From the NCBI GenBank assembly GCA_963932145.1, contig CAWVQA010000111.1, positions 21,316-85,315 of the forward strand: DNA of 64,000 bases, in the 5' to 3' direction. The notes beneath the pieces were generated by a model. The model saw nothing but the letters and a program-made list of their open reading frames with translations. It had not been told where the DNA came from and did no database searches. This stretch comes from Acanthosepion lycidas (Eukaryota; Mollusca; Cephalopoda; Sepiida; Sepiidae). Of the stretch, positions 47,401 through 60,600 are shown piece after piece; the stretch's first letter is position 1; each line of letters starts with the position of its first letter. A program made the translations under genes and the position numbers.

Positions 47401-50400
47401 ATTTTTGGTAGTGATTTTATTAGCCTATTCGATGCACAATGAGTTGGAGAATCTGATAAACCCCACTTCCGGTAGTCTAGCTGCAAGAGAAATGCCTTAA
47501 ATTGCCGTTTGAAGCTTCAACTTTGGGTTCCCAGTTCACGTTATTTGGGTATCGAAAAAAAAAGTCGTTTAAGATTTGTCATTTTTGGTAGTGATTTTAT
47601 TAGCCTATTCGATGCACAGTGAGTTGGAGAATCTGATAAGCCCCACTTCCGGTAGTCTAGCTGCAAGAGAAATGCCTTAAATTGCCGTTTGAAGCTTCAA
47701 CTTTGGGTTCCCAGTTCACGTTATTTGGGTATCGAAAAAAAAAGTCGTTTAAGATTTGTCATTTTTGGTAGTAATTTTATTAGCCTATTCGATGCACAAT
47801 GAGTTGGAGAATCTGATAAACCCCACTTCCGGTAGTCTAGCTGCAAGAGAAATGCCTTAAATTGCCGTTTGAAGCTTCAACTTTGGGTTCCCAGTTCACG
47901 TTATTTGGGTATCGAAAAAAAAAGTCGTTTAAGATTTGTCATTTTTGGTAGTAATTTTATTAGCCTATTCGATGCACAATGAGTTGGAGAATCTGATAAA
48001 CCCCACTTCCGGTAGTCTAGCTGCAAGAGAAATGCCTTAAATTGCCGTTTGAAGCTTCAACTTTGGGTTCCCAGTTCACGTTATTTGGGTATCGAAAAAA
48101 AAAGTCGTTTAAGATTTGTCATTTTTGGTAGTGATTTTATTAGCCTATTCGATGCACAATGAGTTGGAGAATCTGATAAACCCCACTTCCGGTAGTCTAG
48201 CTGCAAGAGAAATGCCTTAAATTGCCGTTTGAAGCTTCAACTTTGGGTTCCCAGTTCACGTTATTTGGGTATCGAAAAAAAAAGTCGTTTAAGATTTGTC
48301 ATTTTTGGTAGTGATTTTATTAGCCTATTCGATGCACAGTGAGTTGGAGAATCTGATAAGCCCCACTTCCGGTAGTCTAGCTGCAAGAGAAATGCCTTAA
48401 ATTGCCGTTTGAAGCTTCAACTTTGGGTTCCCAGTTCACGTTATTTGGGTATCGAAAAAAAAAGTCGTTTAAGATTTGTCATTTTTGGTAGTGATTTTAT
48501 TAGCCTATTCGATGCACAATGAGTTGGAGAATCTGATAAACCCCACTTCCGGTAGTCTAGCTGCAAGAGAAATGCCTTAAATTGCCGTTTGAAGCTTCAA
48601 CTTTGGGTTCCCAGTTCACGTTATTTGGGTATCGAAAAAAAAAGTCGTTTAATATTTGTCATTTTTGGTAGTGATTTTATTAGACTATTCGATGCACAAT
48701 GAGTTGGAGAATCTGATAAACCCCACTTCCGGTAGTCTAGCTGCAAGAGAAATGCCTTAAATTGCCGTTTGAAGCTTCAACTTTGGGTTCCCAGTTCACG
48801 TTATTTGGGTATCGAAAAAAAAAGTCGTTTAAGATTTGTCATTTTTGGTAGTGATTTTATTAGCCTATTCGATGCACAATGAGTTGGAGAATCTGATAAA
48901 CCCCACTTCCGGTAGTCTAGCTGCAAGAGAAATGCCTTAAATTGCCGTTTGAAGCTTCAACTTTGGGTTCCCAGTTCACGTTATTTGGGTATCGAAAAAA
49001 AAAGTCGTTTAAGATTTGTCATTTTTGGTAGTGATTTTATTAGCCTATTCGATGCACAGTGAGTTGGAGAATCTGATAAGCCCCACTTCCGGTAGTCTAG
49101 CTGCAAGAGAAATGCCTTAAATTGCCGTTTGAAGCTTCAACTTTGGGTTCCCAGTTCACGTTATTTGGGTATCGAAAAAAAAAGTCGTTTAAGATTTGTC
49201 ATTTTTGGTAGTAATTTTATTAGCCTATTCGATGCACAATGAGTTGGAGAATCTGATAAACCCCACTTCCGGTAGTCTAGCTGCAAGAGAAATGCCTTAA
49301 ATTGCCGTTTGAAGCTTCAACTTTGGGTTCCCAGTTCACGTTATTTGGGTATCGAAAAAAAAAGTCGTTTAAGATTTGTCATTTTTGGTAGTAATTTTAT
49401 TAGCCTATTCGATGCACAATGAGTTGGAGAATCTGATAAACCCCACTTCCGGTAGTCTAGCTGCAAGAGAAATGCCTTAAATTGCCGTTTGAAGCTTCAA
49501 CTTTGGGTTCCCAGTTCACGTTATTTGGGTATCGAAAAAAAAAGTCGTTTAAGATTTGTCATTTTTGGTAGTGATTTTATTAGCCTATTCGATGCACAAT
49601 GAGTTGGAGAATCTGATAAACCCCACTTCCGGTAGTCTAGCTGCAAGAGAAATGCCTTAAATTGCCGTTTGAAGCTTCAACTTTGGGTTCCCAGTTCACG
49701 TTATTTGGGTATCGAAAAAAAAAGTCGTTTAAGATTTGTCATTTTTGGTAGTGATTTTATTAGCCTATTCGATGCACAGTGAGTTGGAGAATCTGATAAG
49801 CCCCACTTCCGGTAGTCTAGCTGCAAGAGAAATGCCTTAAATTGCCGTTTGAAGCTTCAACTTTGGGTTCCCAGTTCACGTTATTTGGGTATCGAAAAAA
49901 AAAGTCGTTTAAGATTTGTCATTTTTGGTAGTGATTTTATTAGCCTATTCGATGCACAGTGAGTTGGAGAATCTGATAAACCCCACTTCCGGTAGTCTAG
50001 TTGCAAGAGAAATGCCTTAAATTGCCGTTTGAAGCTTCAACTTTGGGTTCCAAGTTCACGTTATTTGGGTATCGAAAAAAAAAGTCGTTTAAGATTTGTC
50101 ATTTTTGGTAGTGATTTTATTAGCCTATTCGATGCACAATGAGTTGGAGAGTCTGATAAACCCCACTTCCGGTAGTCTAGCTGCAAGAGAAATGCCTTAA
50201 ATTGCCGTTTGAAGCTTCAACTTTGGGTTCCCAGTTCACGTTATTTGGGTATCTAAAAAAAAAGTCGTTTAAGATTTGTCATTTTTGGTAGTGATTTTAT
50301 TAGCCTATTCGATGCACAGTGAGTTGGAGAATCTGATAAACCCCACTTCCGGTAGTCTAGCTGCAAGAGAAATGCCTTAAATTGCCGTTTGAAGCTTCAA

Positions 50401-51620
50401 CTTTGGGTTCCCAGTTCACGTTATTTGGGTATCGAAAAAAAAAGTCGTTTAAGATTTGTCATTTTTGGTAGTGATTTTATTAGCCTATTCGATGCACAAT
50501 GAGTTGGAGAATCTGATAAACCCCACTTCCGGTAGTCTAGCTGCAAGAGAAATGCCTTAAATTGCCGTTTGAAGCTTCAACTTTGGGTTCCCAGTTCACG
50601 TTATTTGGGTATCGAAAAAAAAAGTCGTTTAAGATTTGTCATTTTTGGTAGTGATTTTATTAGCCTATTCGATGCACAATGAGTTGGAGAATCTGATAAA
50701 CCCCACTTCCGGTAGTCTAGCTGCAAGAGAAATGCCTTAAATTGCCGTTTGAAGCTTCAACTTTGGGTTCCCAGTTCACGTTATTTGGGTATCGAAAAAA
50801 AAAGTCGTTTAAGATTTGTCATTTTTGGTAGTGATTTTATTAGCCTATTCGATGCACAATGAGTTGGAGAATCTGATAAACCCCACTTCCGGTAGTCTAG
50901 CTGCAAGAGAAATGCCTTAAATTGCCGTTTGAAGCTTCAACTTTTGGTTCCCAGTTCACGTTATTTGGGTATCGAAAAAAAAAGTCGTTTAAGATTTGTC
51001 ATTTTTGGTAGTGATTTTATTAGCCTATTCGATGCACAGTGAGTTGGAGAATCTGATAAACCCCACTTCCGGTAGTCTAGCTGCAAGAGAAATGCCTTAA
51101 ATTGCCGTTTGAAGCTTCAACTTTGGGTTCCCAGTTCACGTTATTTGGGTATCGAAAAAAAAAGTCGTTTAAGATTTGTCATTTTTGGTAGTGATTTTAT
51201 TAGCCTATTCGATGCACAATGAGTTGGAGAATCTGATAAACCCCACTTCCGGTAGTCTAGCTGCAAGAGAAATGCCTTAAATTGCCGTTTGAAGCTTCAA
51301 CTTTGGGTTCCCAGTTCACGTTATTTGGGTATCGAAAAAAAAAGTCGTTTAAGATTTGTCATTTTTGGTAGTGATTTTATTAGCCTATTCGATGCACAAT
51401 GAGTTGGAGAATCTGATAAACCCCACTTCCGGTAGTCTAGCTGCAAGAGAAATGCCTTAAATTGCCGTTTGAAGCTTCAACTTTGGGTTCCCAGTTCACG
51501 TTATTTGGGTATCGAAAAAAAAAGTCGTTTAAGATTTGTCATTTTTGGTAGTGATTTTATTAGCCTATTCGATGCACAATGAGTTGGAGAATCTGATAAA
51601 CCCCACTTCCGGTAGTCTAG
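41441..51620 (+). repeat. 180-bp satellite, near-identical TTCGATG subfamily in exact register
   Basis: About 56 monomers. From about 42540 to 51620 the 180-bp register is unbroken for roughly 9 kb, with only scattered single-base variants. Diagnostic states are GTCGTTTAAG, GCCTATTCGATG, TAGTCTAG and ATCTGATAAACC, the same as in the left outer block. Rare variants (CACAGTGAG with GATAAGCCCC, GTAATTTTAT, AATATTTGTC with TAGACTATTC) reveal higher-order duplications. Confidence 0.97.
46912..49957 (+). repeat. 1440-bp (8-monomer) higher-order tandem duplication
   Basis: Rare variants repeat at exactly 1440-bp offsets: AATATTTGTC near 47212 and 48652, TAGACTATTC near 47242 and 48682, CACAGTGAG/GATAAGCC near 47617 and 49057 and near 48337 and 49777, GTAATTTTAT near 47770/47950 and 49210/49390. 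I see no difference between the two copies over about 1.6 kb of offset comparison. The match breaks on the left before about 46912 and on the right near 49958. Confidence 0.93.
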
Positions 51621-54600
51621 CTGCAAGGGAAATGCCTTTAAATTGCCGTTTGAAGCTTCAACTTTGGGTTCCCAGTTCACGTTATTTGGGTATCGAAAAA
51701 AAAGTCGTTAAGATTTGTCATTTTTGGTAGTGATTTTATTAGCCTATTCGATGCACAATGAGTTGGAGAATCTGATAAACCCCACTTCCGGTAGTCTAGC
51801 TGCAAGAGAAATGCCTTAAATTGCCGTTTGAAGCTTCAACTTTGGGTTCCCAGTTCACGTTATTTGGGTATCGAAAAAAAAAGTCGTTTAAGATTTGTCA
51901 TTTTTGGTAGTGATTTTATTAGCCTATTCGATGCACAATGAGTTGGAGAATCTGATAAACCCACTTCCGGTAGTCTAGCTGCAAGAGAAATGCCTTAAAT
52001 TGCCGTTTGAAGCTTCAACTTTGGGTTCCCAGTTCACGTTATTTGGGTATCGAAAAAAAAAGTCATTTAAGATTTGTCATTTTTGGTAGTGATTTTATTA
52101 GCCTATTCGATGCACAATGAGTTGGAGAATCTGATAAACCCACTTCCGGTAGTCTAGCTGCAAGAGAAATACCTTAAATTGCCGTTTGAAGCTTCAACTT
52201 TGGGTTCCCAGTTCACGTTATTTGGGTATCGAAAAAAAAAGTCGTTTAAGATTTGTCATTTTTGGTAGTGATTTTATTAGCCTATTCGATGCACAATGAG
52301 TTGGAGAATCTGATAAACCCCACTTCCGGTAGTCTAGCTGCAAGAGAAATGCCTTAAATTGCCGTTTGAAGCTTCAACTTTGGGTTCCCAGTTCACGTTA
52401 TTTGGGTATCGAAAAAAAAGTCGTTTAAGATTTGTCATTTTTGGTAGTGATTTTATTAGCCTATTCGATGCACAATGAGTTGGAGAATCTGATAAACCCC
52501 ACTTCCGGTAGTCTAGCTGCAAGAGAAATGCCTTAAATTGCCGTTTGAAGCTTCAACTTTGGGTTCCCAGTTCACGTTATTTGGGTATCGAAAAAAAAAG
52601 TCGTTTAAGATTTGTCATTTTTGGTAGTGATTTTATTAGCCTATTCGATGCACAATGAGTTGGAGAATCTGATAAACCCCACTTCCGGTAGTCTAGCTGC
52701 AAGTGAAATGCCTTAAATTGCCGTTTGAAGCTTCAACTTTGGGTTCCCAGTTCACGTTATTTGGGTATCGAAAAAAAAAGTCGTTTAAGATTTGTCATTT
52801 TTGGTAGTGATTTTATTAGCCTATTCGATGCACAATGAGTTGGAGAATCTGATAAACCCCACTTCCGGTAGTCTAGCTGCAAGAGAAATGCCTTAAATTG
52901 CCGTTTGAAGCTTCAACTTTGGGTTCCAGTTCACGTTATTTGGGTATCGAAAAAAAAAGTCGTTTAAGATTTGTCATTTTTGGTAGTGATTTTATTAGCC
53001 TATTCGATGCACAATGAGTTGGAGAATCTGATAAACCCCACTTCCGGTAGTCTAGCTGCAAGAGAAATGCCTTAAATTGCCGTTTTGAAGCTTCAACTTT
53101 GGGTTCCCAGTTCACGTTATTTGGGTATCGAAAAAAAAAGTCGTTTAAGATTTGTCATTTTTGGTAGTGATTTTATTAGCCTATTCGATGCACAATGAGT
53201 TGGAGAATCTGATAAACCCCACTTCCGGTAGTCTAGCTGCAAGTGAAATGCCTTAAATTGCCGTTTGAAGCTTCAACTTTGGTTCCCAGTTCACGTTATT
53301 TGGGTATCGAAAAAAAAAGTCGTTTAAGATTTGTCATTTTTGGTAGTGATTTTATTAGCCTATTCGATGCACAATGAGTTGGAGAATCTGATAAACCCCA
53401 CTTCCGGTAGTCTAGCTGCAAGAGAAATGCCTTAAATTGCCGTTTGAAGCTTCAACTTTGGGTTCCCAGTTCACGTTATTTGGGTATCGAAAAAAAAAGT
53501 CGTTTAAGATTTGTCATTTTTGGTAGTGATTTTATTAGACTATTCGATGCACAATGAGTTGGAGAAATCTGATAAACCCCACTTCCGGTAGTCTAGCTGC
53601 AAGTGAAATGCCTTAAAATGCCGTTTGAAGCTTCAACTTTGGGTTCCCAGTTCACGTTATTTGGGTATCGAAAAAAAAAGTCGTTTAAGATTTGTCATTT
53701 TTGGTAGTGATTTTATTAGCCTATTCGATGCACAATGAGTTGGAGAATCTGATAAACCCCACTTCAAGTAGTCTAAATGCAAGAGAAATGCCTTAAATTG
53801 CCGTTTGAAGCTTCAACTTTGGGTTCCCAGTTCACGTTATTTGGGTATCGAAAAAAAAAGTCGTTTAAGATTTGTCATTTTTGGTAGTGATTTTATTAGC
53901 CTATTCGATGCACAATGAGTTGGAGAATCTGATAAACCGCACTTCCGGTAGTCTAGCTGCAAGAGAAATGCCTTAAATTGCCGTTTGAAGCTTCAACTGG
54001 GTTCCCAGTTCACGTTATTTGGGTATCGAAAAAAAAAGTCGTTTAAGATTTGTCATTTTTAGTAGTGATTTTATTAGCCTATTCGATGCACAATGAGTTG
54101 GAGAATCTGATAAACCCCACTTCCGGTAGTCTAGCTGCAAGAGAAATGCCTTAAATTGCCGTTTGAAGCTTCAACTTTGGGTTCCCAGTTCACGTTATTT
54201 GGGTATCGAAAAAAAAAGTCGTTTAAGATTTGTCATTTTTGGTAGTGATTTTATTAGCCTATTCGATGCACAATGAGTTGGAGAATCTGATAAACCGCAC
54301 TTCCGGTAGTCTAGCTGCAAGAGAAATGCCTTAAATTGCCGTTTGAAGCTTCAACTGGGTTCCCAGTTCACGTTATTTGGGTATCGAAAAAAAAAGTCGT
54401 TTAAGATTTGTCATTTTTGGTAGTGATTTTATTAGCCTATTCGATGCACAATGAGTTGGAGAATCTGATAAACCCCACTTCCGGTAGTCTAGCTGCAAGT
54501 GAAATGCCTTAAAATGCCGTTTGAAGCTTCAACTTTGGGTTCCCAGTTCACGTTATTTGGGTATCGAAAAAAAAAGTCGTTTAAGATTTGTCATTTTTGG

Positions 54601-57600
54601 TAGTGATTTTATTAGCCTATTCGATGCACAATGAGTTGGAGAATCTGATAAACCGCACTTCCGGTAGTCTAGCTGCAAGAGAAATGCCTTAAATTGCCGT
54701 TTGAAGCTTCAACTGGGTTCCCAGTTCACGTTATTTGGGTATCGAAAAAAAAAGTCGTTTAAGATTTGTCATTTTTGGTAGTGATTTTATTAGCCTATTC
54801 GATGCACAATGAGTTGGAGAATCTGATAAACCCCACTTCCGGTAGTCTAGCTGCAAGAGAAATGCCTTAAATTGCCGTTTGAAGCTTCAACTTTGGGTTC
54901 CCAGTTCACGTTATTTGGGTATCGAAAAAAAAAGTCGTTTAAGATTTGTCATTTTTGGTAGTGATTTTATTAGCCTATTCGATGCACAATGAGTTGGAGA
55001 ATCTGATAAACCCCACTTCCGGTAGTCTAGCTGCAAGAGAAAATGCCTTAAATTGCCGTTTGAAGCTTCAACTTTGGGTTCCCAGTTCACGTTATTTGGG
55101 TATCGAAAAAAAAAGTCGTTTAAGATTTGTCATTTTTGGTAGTGATTTTATTAGCCTATTCGATGCACAATGAGTTGGAGAATCTGATAAACCCCACTTC
55201 CGGTAGTCTAGCTGCAAGAGAAATGCCTTAAATTGCCGTTTGAAGCTTCAACTTTGGGTTCCCAGTTCACGTTATTTGGGTATCGAAAAAAAAAGTCGTT
55301 TAAGATTTGTCACTTTTGGTAGTGATTTTATTAGCCTATTCGATGCACAATGAGTTGGAGAATCTAATAAACCGCACTTCCGGTAGTCTAGCTGCAAGAG
55401 AAATGCCTTAAATTGCCGTTTGAAGCTTCAACTGGGTTCCCAGTTCACGTTATTTGGGTATCGAAAAAAAAAGTCGTTTAAGATTTGTCATTTTTGGTAG
55501 TGATTTTATTAGCCTATTCGATGCACAATGAGTTGGTGAATCTGATAAACCCCACTTCCGGTAGTCTAGCTGCAAGAGAAATGCCTTAAATTGCCGTTTG
55601 AAGCTTCAACTTTGGGTTCCCAGTTCACGTTATTTGGGTATCGAAAAAAAAAGTCGTTTAAGATTTGTCATTTTTGGTAGTGATTTTATTAGCCTATTCG
55701 ATGCACAATGAGTTGGAGAATCTGATAAACCCCACTTCCGGTAGTCTAGCTGCAAGAGAAATGCCTTAAATTGCCGTTTGAAGCTTCAACTTTGGGTTCC
55801 CAGTTCACGTTATTTGGGTATCGAAAAAAAAAGTCGTTTAAGATTTGTCATTTTTGGTAGTGATTTTATTAGCCTATTCGATGCACAATGAGTTGGAGAA
55901 TCTGATAAACCGCACTTCCGGTAGTCTAGCTGCAAGAGAAATGCCTTAAATTGCCGTTTGAAGCTTCAACTGGGTTCCCAGTTCACGTTATTTGGGTATC
56001 GAAAAAAAAAGTCGTTTAAGATTTGTCATTTTTGGTAGTGATTTTATTAGCCTATTCGATGCACAATGAGTTGGAGAATCTGATAAACCCCACTTCCGGT
56101 AGTCTAGCTGCAAGAGAAATGCCTTAAATTGCCGTTTGAAGCTTCAACTTTGGGTTCCCAGTTCACGTTATTTGGGTATCGAAAAAAAAAGTCGTTTAAG
56201 ATTTGTCATTTTTGGTAGTGATTTTATTAGCCTATTCGATGCACAATGAGTTGGAGAATCTGATAAACCCCACTTCCGGTAGTCTAGCTGCAAGAGAAAT
56301 GCCTTAAATTGCCGTTTGAAGCTTCAACTTTGGGTTCCCAGTTCACGTTATTTGGGTATCGAAAAAAAAAGTCGTTTAAGATTTGTCATTTTTGGTAGTG
56401 ATTTATTAGCCTATTCGATGCACAATGAGTTGGAGAATCTGATAAACCCCACTTCCGGTAGTCTAGCTGCAAGAGAAATGCCTTAAATTGCCGTTTGAAG
56501 CTTCAACTTTGGCTTCCCAGTTCACGTTATTTGGGTATCGAAAAAAAAAGTCGTTTAAGATTTGTCATTTTTGGTAGTGATTTTATTAGCTATTCGATGC
56601 ACAATGAGTTGGAGAATCTGATAAACCCCACTTCCGGTAGTCTAGCTGCAAGAGAAATGCCTTAAATTGCCGTTTGAAGCTTCAACTTTGGGTTCCCAGT
56701 TCACGTTATTTGGGTATCGAAAAAAAAGTCGTTTAAGATTTGTCATTTTTGGTAGTGATTTTATTAGCCTATTCGATGCACAATGAGTTGGAGAATCTGA
56801 TAAACCCCACTTCCGGTAGTCTAGCTGCAAGAGAAATGCCTTAAATTGCCGTTTGAAGCTTCAACTTTGGGTTCCCAGTTCACGTTATTTGGGTATCGAA
56901 AAAAAAAGTCGTTTTAAGATTTGTCATTTTTGGTAGTGATTTTATTAGCCTATTCGATGCACAATGAGTTGGAGAATCTGATAAACCCCACTTCCGGTAG
57001 TCTAGCTGCAAGAGAAATGCCTTAAATTGCCGTTTGAAGCTTCAACTTTGGGTTCCCAGTTCACGTTATTTGGGTATCGAAAAAAAAGTCGTTTAAGATT
57101 TGTCATTTTTGGTAGTGATTTTATTAGCCTATTCGATGCACAATGAGTTGGAGAATCTGATAAACCCCACTTCCGGTAGTCTAGCTGCAAGAGAAATGCC
57201 TTAAATTGCCGTTTGAAGCTTCAACTTTGGGTTCCCAGTTCACGTTATTTGGGTATCGAAAAAAAAAGTCGTTTAAGATTTGTCATTTTTGGTAGTGATT
57301 TTATTAGCCTATTCGATGCACAATGATTTGGAGAATCTGATAAGCCCCACTTCCGGTAGTCTAGCTGCAAGAGAAATGCCTTAAATTGCCGTTTGAAGCT
57401 TCAACTTTGGGTTCCCAGTTCACGTTTTTTGGGTATCGAAAAAAAAAAGTCGTTTAAGATTTGTCATTTTTGGTAGTGATTTTATTAGCCTATTCGATGC
57501 ACAATGAGTTGGAGAATCTGATAAACCCCACTTCCGGTAGTCTAGCTGCAAGAGAAATGCCTTAAATTGCCGTTTGAAGCTTCAACTTTGGGTTCCCAGT

Positions 57601-60600
57601 TCACGTTATTTGGGTATCGAAAAAAAAAGTCGTTTAAGATATGTCATTTTTTGGTAGTGATTTTATTAGCCTATTCGATGCACAATGAGTTGGAGGATCT
57701 GATAAACCACACTTCCGGTAATCTAGCTGCAAGAGAAATGCCTTAAATTGCCGTTTGAAGCTTCAACTTTGGGTTCCCAGTTCACGTTATTTGGGTATCG
57801 AAAAAAAAAGTCGTTTAAGATTTGTCATTTTTGGTAGTGATTTTATTAGCCTATTCGATGCACAATGAGTTGGAGGATCTGATAAACCCCACTTCCGGTA
57901 GTCTAGCTGCAAGAGAAATGCCTTAAATTGCCGTTTGAAGCTTCAACTTTGGGTTCCCAGTTCACGTTATTTGGGTATCGAAAAAAAAAGTCGTTTAAGA
58001 TTTGTCATTTTTGGTAGTGATTTTATTAGCCTATTCGATGCACAAGGAGTTGGAGAATCTGATAAACCCCACTTCCGGTAGTCTAGCTGCAAGAGAAATG
58101 CCTTAAATTGCCGTTTGAAGCTTCAACTTTGGGTTCCCAGTTCACGTTATTTGGGTATCGAAAAAAAAAGTCGTTTAAGATTTGTCATTTTTGGTAGTGA
58201 TTTTATTAGCCTATTCGATGCACAAAGAGTTGGAGAATCTGATAAACCCCACTTCCGGTAGTCTAGCTGCAAGAGAAATGCCTTAAATTGCGTTTGAAGC
58301 TTCAACTTTGGGTTCCCAGTTCACGTTATTTGGGTATCGAAAAAAAAAGTCGTTTAAGATTTGTCATTTTTGGTAGTGATTTTATTAGCCTATTCGATGC
58401 ACAATGAGTTGGAGAATCTGATAAACCCCACTTCCGGCAGTCTACCTGCAAGAGAAATGCCTTAAATTGCCGTTTGAAGCTTCAACTTTGGGTTCCCAGT
58501 TCACGTTATTTGGGTATCGAAAAAAAAGTCGTTTAAGATTTGTCATTTTTTGGTAGTGATTTTATTAGCCTATTCGATGCACAATGAGTTGGAGAATCTG
58601 ATAAACCCCACTTCCGGTAGTCTAGCTGCAAGAGAAATGCCTTAAATTGCCGTTTGAAGCTTCAACTTTGGGTTCCCAGTTCACGTTATTTGGGTATCGA
58701 AAAAAAAGTCGTTTAAGAATTGTCATTTTTGGTAGTGATTTTATTAGCCTATTCGATGCACAATGAGTTGGAGAATCTGATAAACCCCACTTCCGGTAGT
58801 CTAGCTGCAAGAGAAATGCCTTAAATTGCCGTTTGAAGCTTCAACTTTGGGTTCCCAGTTCACGTTATTTGGGTATCGAAAAAAAAAGTCGTTTAAGATT
58901 TGTCATTTTTGGTAGTGATTTTATTAGCCTATTCGATGCACAATGAGTTGGAGAATCTGATAAACCCCACTTCCGGTAGTCTAGCTGCAAGAGAAATGCC
59001 TTAAATTGCCGTTTGAAGCTTCAACTTTGGGTTCCCAGTTCACGTTATTTGGGTATCGAAAAAAAAAGTCGTTTAAGATTTGTCATTTTTGGTAGTGATT
59101 TTATTAGCCTATTCGATGCACAATGAGTTGGAGAATCTGATAAACCCCACTTCCGGTAGTCTAGCTGCAAGAGAAATGCCTTAAATTGCCGTTTGAAGCT
59201 TCAACTTTGGCTTCCCAGTTCACGTTATTTGGGTATCGAAAAAAAAAGTCGTTTAAGATTTGTCATTTTTGGTAGTGATTTTATTAGCCTATTCGATGCA
59301 CAATGAGTTGGAGAATCTGATAAACCCCACTTCCGGTAGTCTAGCTGCAAGAGAAATGCCTTAAATTGCCGTTTGAAGCTTCAACTTTGGGTTCCCAGTT
59401 CACGTTATTTGGGTATCGAAAAAAAAAGTCGTTTAAGATTTGTCATTTTTGGTAGTGATTTTATTAGCCTATTCGATGCACAATGAGTTGGAGAATCTGA
59501 TAAACCCCACTTCCGGTAGTCTAGCTGCAAGAGAAATGCCTTAAATTGCCGTTTGAAGCTTCAACTTTGGGTTCCCAGTTCACGTTATTTGGGTATCGAA
59601 AAAAAAAGTCGTTTAAGATTTGTCATTTTTGGTAGTGATTTTATTAGCCTATTCGATGCACAATGAGTTGGAGAATCTGATAAACCCCACTTCCGGTAGT
59701 CTAGCTGCAAGAGAAATGCCTTAAATTGCCGTTTGAAGCTTCAACTTTGGGTTCCCAGTTCACGTTATTTGGGTATCGAAAAAAAAGTCGTTTAAGATTT
59801 GTCATTTTTGGTAGTGATTTTATTAGCCTATTCGATGCACAATGAGTTGGAGAATCTGATAAACCCCACTTCCGGTAGTCTAGCTGCAAGAGAAATGCCT
59901 TAAATTGCCGTTTGAAGCTTCAACTTTGGGTTCCCAGTTCACGTTATTTGGGTATCGAAAAAAAAAGTCGTTTAAGATTTGTCATTTTTGGTAGTGATTT
60001 TATTAGCCTATTCGATGCACAATGATTTGGAGAATCTGATAAGCCCCACTTCCGGTAGTCTAGCTGCAAGAGAAATGCCTTAAATTGCCGTTTGAAGCTT
60101 CAACTTTGGGTTCCCAGTTCACGTTTTTTGGGTATCGAAAAAAAAAGTCGTTTAAGATTTGTCATTTTTGGTAGTGATTTTATTAGCCTATTCGATGCAC
60201 AATGAGTTGGAGAATCTGATAAACCCCACTTCCGGCAGTCTACCTGCAAGAGAAATGCCTTAAATTGCCGTTTGAAGCTTCAACTTTGGGTTCCCAGTTC
60301 ACGTTATTTGGGGTATCGAAAAAAAAAGTCGTTTAAGATTTGTCATTTTTGGTAGTGATTTTATTAGCCTATTCGATGCACAATGAGTTGGAGAATCTGA
60401 TAAACCCCACTTCCGGTAGTCTAGCTGCAAGAGAAATGCCTTAAATTGCCGTTTGAAGCTTCAACTTTGGGTTCCCAGTTCACGTTATTTGGGTATCGAA
60501 AAAAAAAGTCGTTTAAGATTTGTCATTTTTGGTAGTGATTTTATTAGCCTATTCGATGCACAATGAGTTGGAGAATCTGATAAACCCCACTTCCGGTAGT

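Noticed and set aside
362-59889. Repeated 62-codon minus-strand ORFs (starts near 550, 52522, 56830, 57190, 58810, 59889)
   Set aside because: They appear only where a monomer has lost one base, which shifts frames between neighbouring copies. The consensus 180-bp monomer has stops in every frame. This is a length artefact, not a conserved peptide.
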